From positions 1-14,105 of the forward strand of contig DASRCB010000292.1 in assembly GCA_035653295.1 (NCBI GenBank): a stretch of 14,105 bases of DNA. The letters run 5' to 3'. The DNA is from DASRCB01 sp035653295 (GTDB lineage: Bacteria > Acidobacteriota > Terriglobia > Bryobacterales > Bryobacteraceae). A program made the position numbers and the translations under genes. Positions 13,657-14,105 of this stretch are shown here, one piece after another; position 1 is the first letter of the stretch; every line of letters begins with the position of its first letter. The notes below the pieces were generated by a model, which was given only the letters and a program-made list of their open reading frames with translations, was not told the origin of the DNA and did no database searches.

Positions 13657-14105
13657 GTGGACGCCACGCCCCGCCGCAGCGTTGTTGGCATCTATCCCGG
13701 TTCCTTTGACCCCATTACCAACGGGCATCTGGACCTCATCGAGCGCGGGTGCAGGCTGGTGGACCGGCTGATTGTCGCCATCCTTTCGAATGCGGAGAAG
13801 CGGCCGCTCTTTTCCGTCGAGGAACGGATGGACATGCTGCGGGAGGTGGTGCGCGGCCGGCCCGGGGTGGAGGTTTGCACCTTCAACGGGCTGCTGGTGG
13901 ATTTCGCGGCAGAGCGTCACGCCAACGTGATCATCCGCGGCATCCGAGCCATCTCCGACTACGAGTTCGAGTTGCAGATGGCGCTCATGAACCGCAGGTT
14001 GCGGCCGGAAGTGGAGACCGTATTTCTGATGGCCGGAGAAGCTTACTCGTTCATCAGCTCGCGGCTGGTGAAGGAAGTGATTCGGCTTGGCGGCAATATC
14101 GGAGG
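13657..14105 (+). CDS. coaD: Phosphopantetheine adenylyltransferase, 3' truncated
   Basis: The first 149 codons are present and the gene runs off the window edge; the family is about 160 aa, so little is missing. It joins ATP and 4'-phosphopantetheine to dephospho-CoA, the penultimate step of CoA synthesis. Landmarks are GIYPGSFDPITNGHLD (11-26) with the nucleotidyltransferase T-x-G-H motif at Thr21-His24, then IIRGIRAISDYEFELQMALM and FISSRLVKEV near the end. The start is GTG at 13657: an in-frame TGA lies just upstream and no other start precedes GIYPG. CoaD feeds CoA to AcpS, encoded about 4 kb away, but the two are not in one operon. Confidence 0.95.
   Translation, partial: MDATPRRSVVGIYPGSFDPITNGHLDLIERGCRLVDRLIVAILSNAEKRPLFSVEERMDMLREVVRGRPGVEVCTFNGLLVDFAAERHANVIIRGIRAISDYEFELQMALMNRRLRPEVETVFLMAGEAYSFISSRLVKEVIRLGGNIG

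Overview
The window looks like a chromosomal piece of a GC-rich, Gram-negative-type soil bacterium, most likely an Acidobacteriota member near Solibacter/Bryobacter. This is inferred from gene style only: many secreted repeat proteins, a TPR-CHAT lipoprotein beside an ECF sigma/anti-sigma pair, and a Tat-type sugar-isomerase-like TIM barrel. No rRNA, tRNA, IS element or CRISPR array was seen. There are 16 protein genes; the first and last are cut by the window edges.

Layout. (1) 1-1064 (+): 3' part of an Aas-like AMP-binding acyl-ACP/acyl-CoA synthetase. (2) 1065-1169: short convergent spacer with two perfect hairpins. (3) 1170-7860 (-): accessory block read right to left. It encodes a small secreted protein, a strong hairpin, then a tight six-gene run: exported HEAT-repeat protein, 104-aa two-TM protein, ECF sigma factor with a hydrophobic tail, membrane anti-sigma with a zinc motif, 271-aa protein of unknown function, and TPR-CHAT protease-like lipoprotein. 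(4) 8108-9232 (+): greA and a CDP-alcohol phosphatidyltransferase. (5) 9234-10429 (-): acpS, a small basic protein and dtd. (6) 10547-13504 (+): a 96-aa-scale small protein with a W-R-G repeat, purM, purN and a Tat-type TIM-barrel protein. (7) 13657-end (+): coaD, truncated by the window edge.

The right half is housekeeping: transcription rescue, lipid headgroup synthesis, ACP and CoA cofactor supply, tRNA proofreading and purine steps. The left half is the unusual part. A sigma/anti-sigma switch is co-transcribed, by spacing and overlaps, with a two-TM protein, an exported scaffold-like HEAT protein, an unknown protein and a TPR-CHAT protease candidate. The simplest model, which is inference, is a proteolysis-gated envelope signalling system in which the CHAT protein or its partners act on the anti-sigma branch. 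It recalls the TPR-CHAT/Csx30/sigma logic of type III-E CRISPR systems, but no CRISPR component is present here.

A second theme is start architecture. Genes of the accessory block mostly have clear Shine-Dalgarno (SD) sequences or stop/start overlaps. Several housekeeping starts (dtd, the small protein at 10547, purM, coaD, greA) instead have a TATAAT-like hexamer only 5-16 nt upstream and no SD, suggesting leaderless or very short-leader mRNAs.
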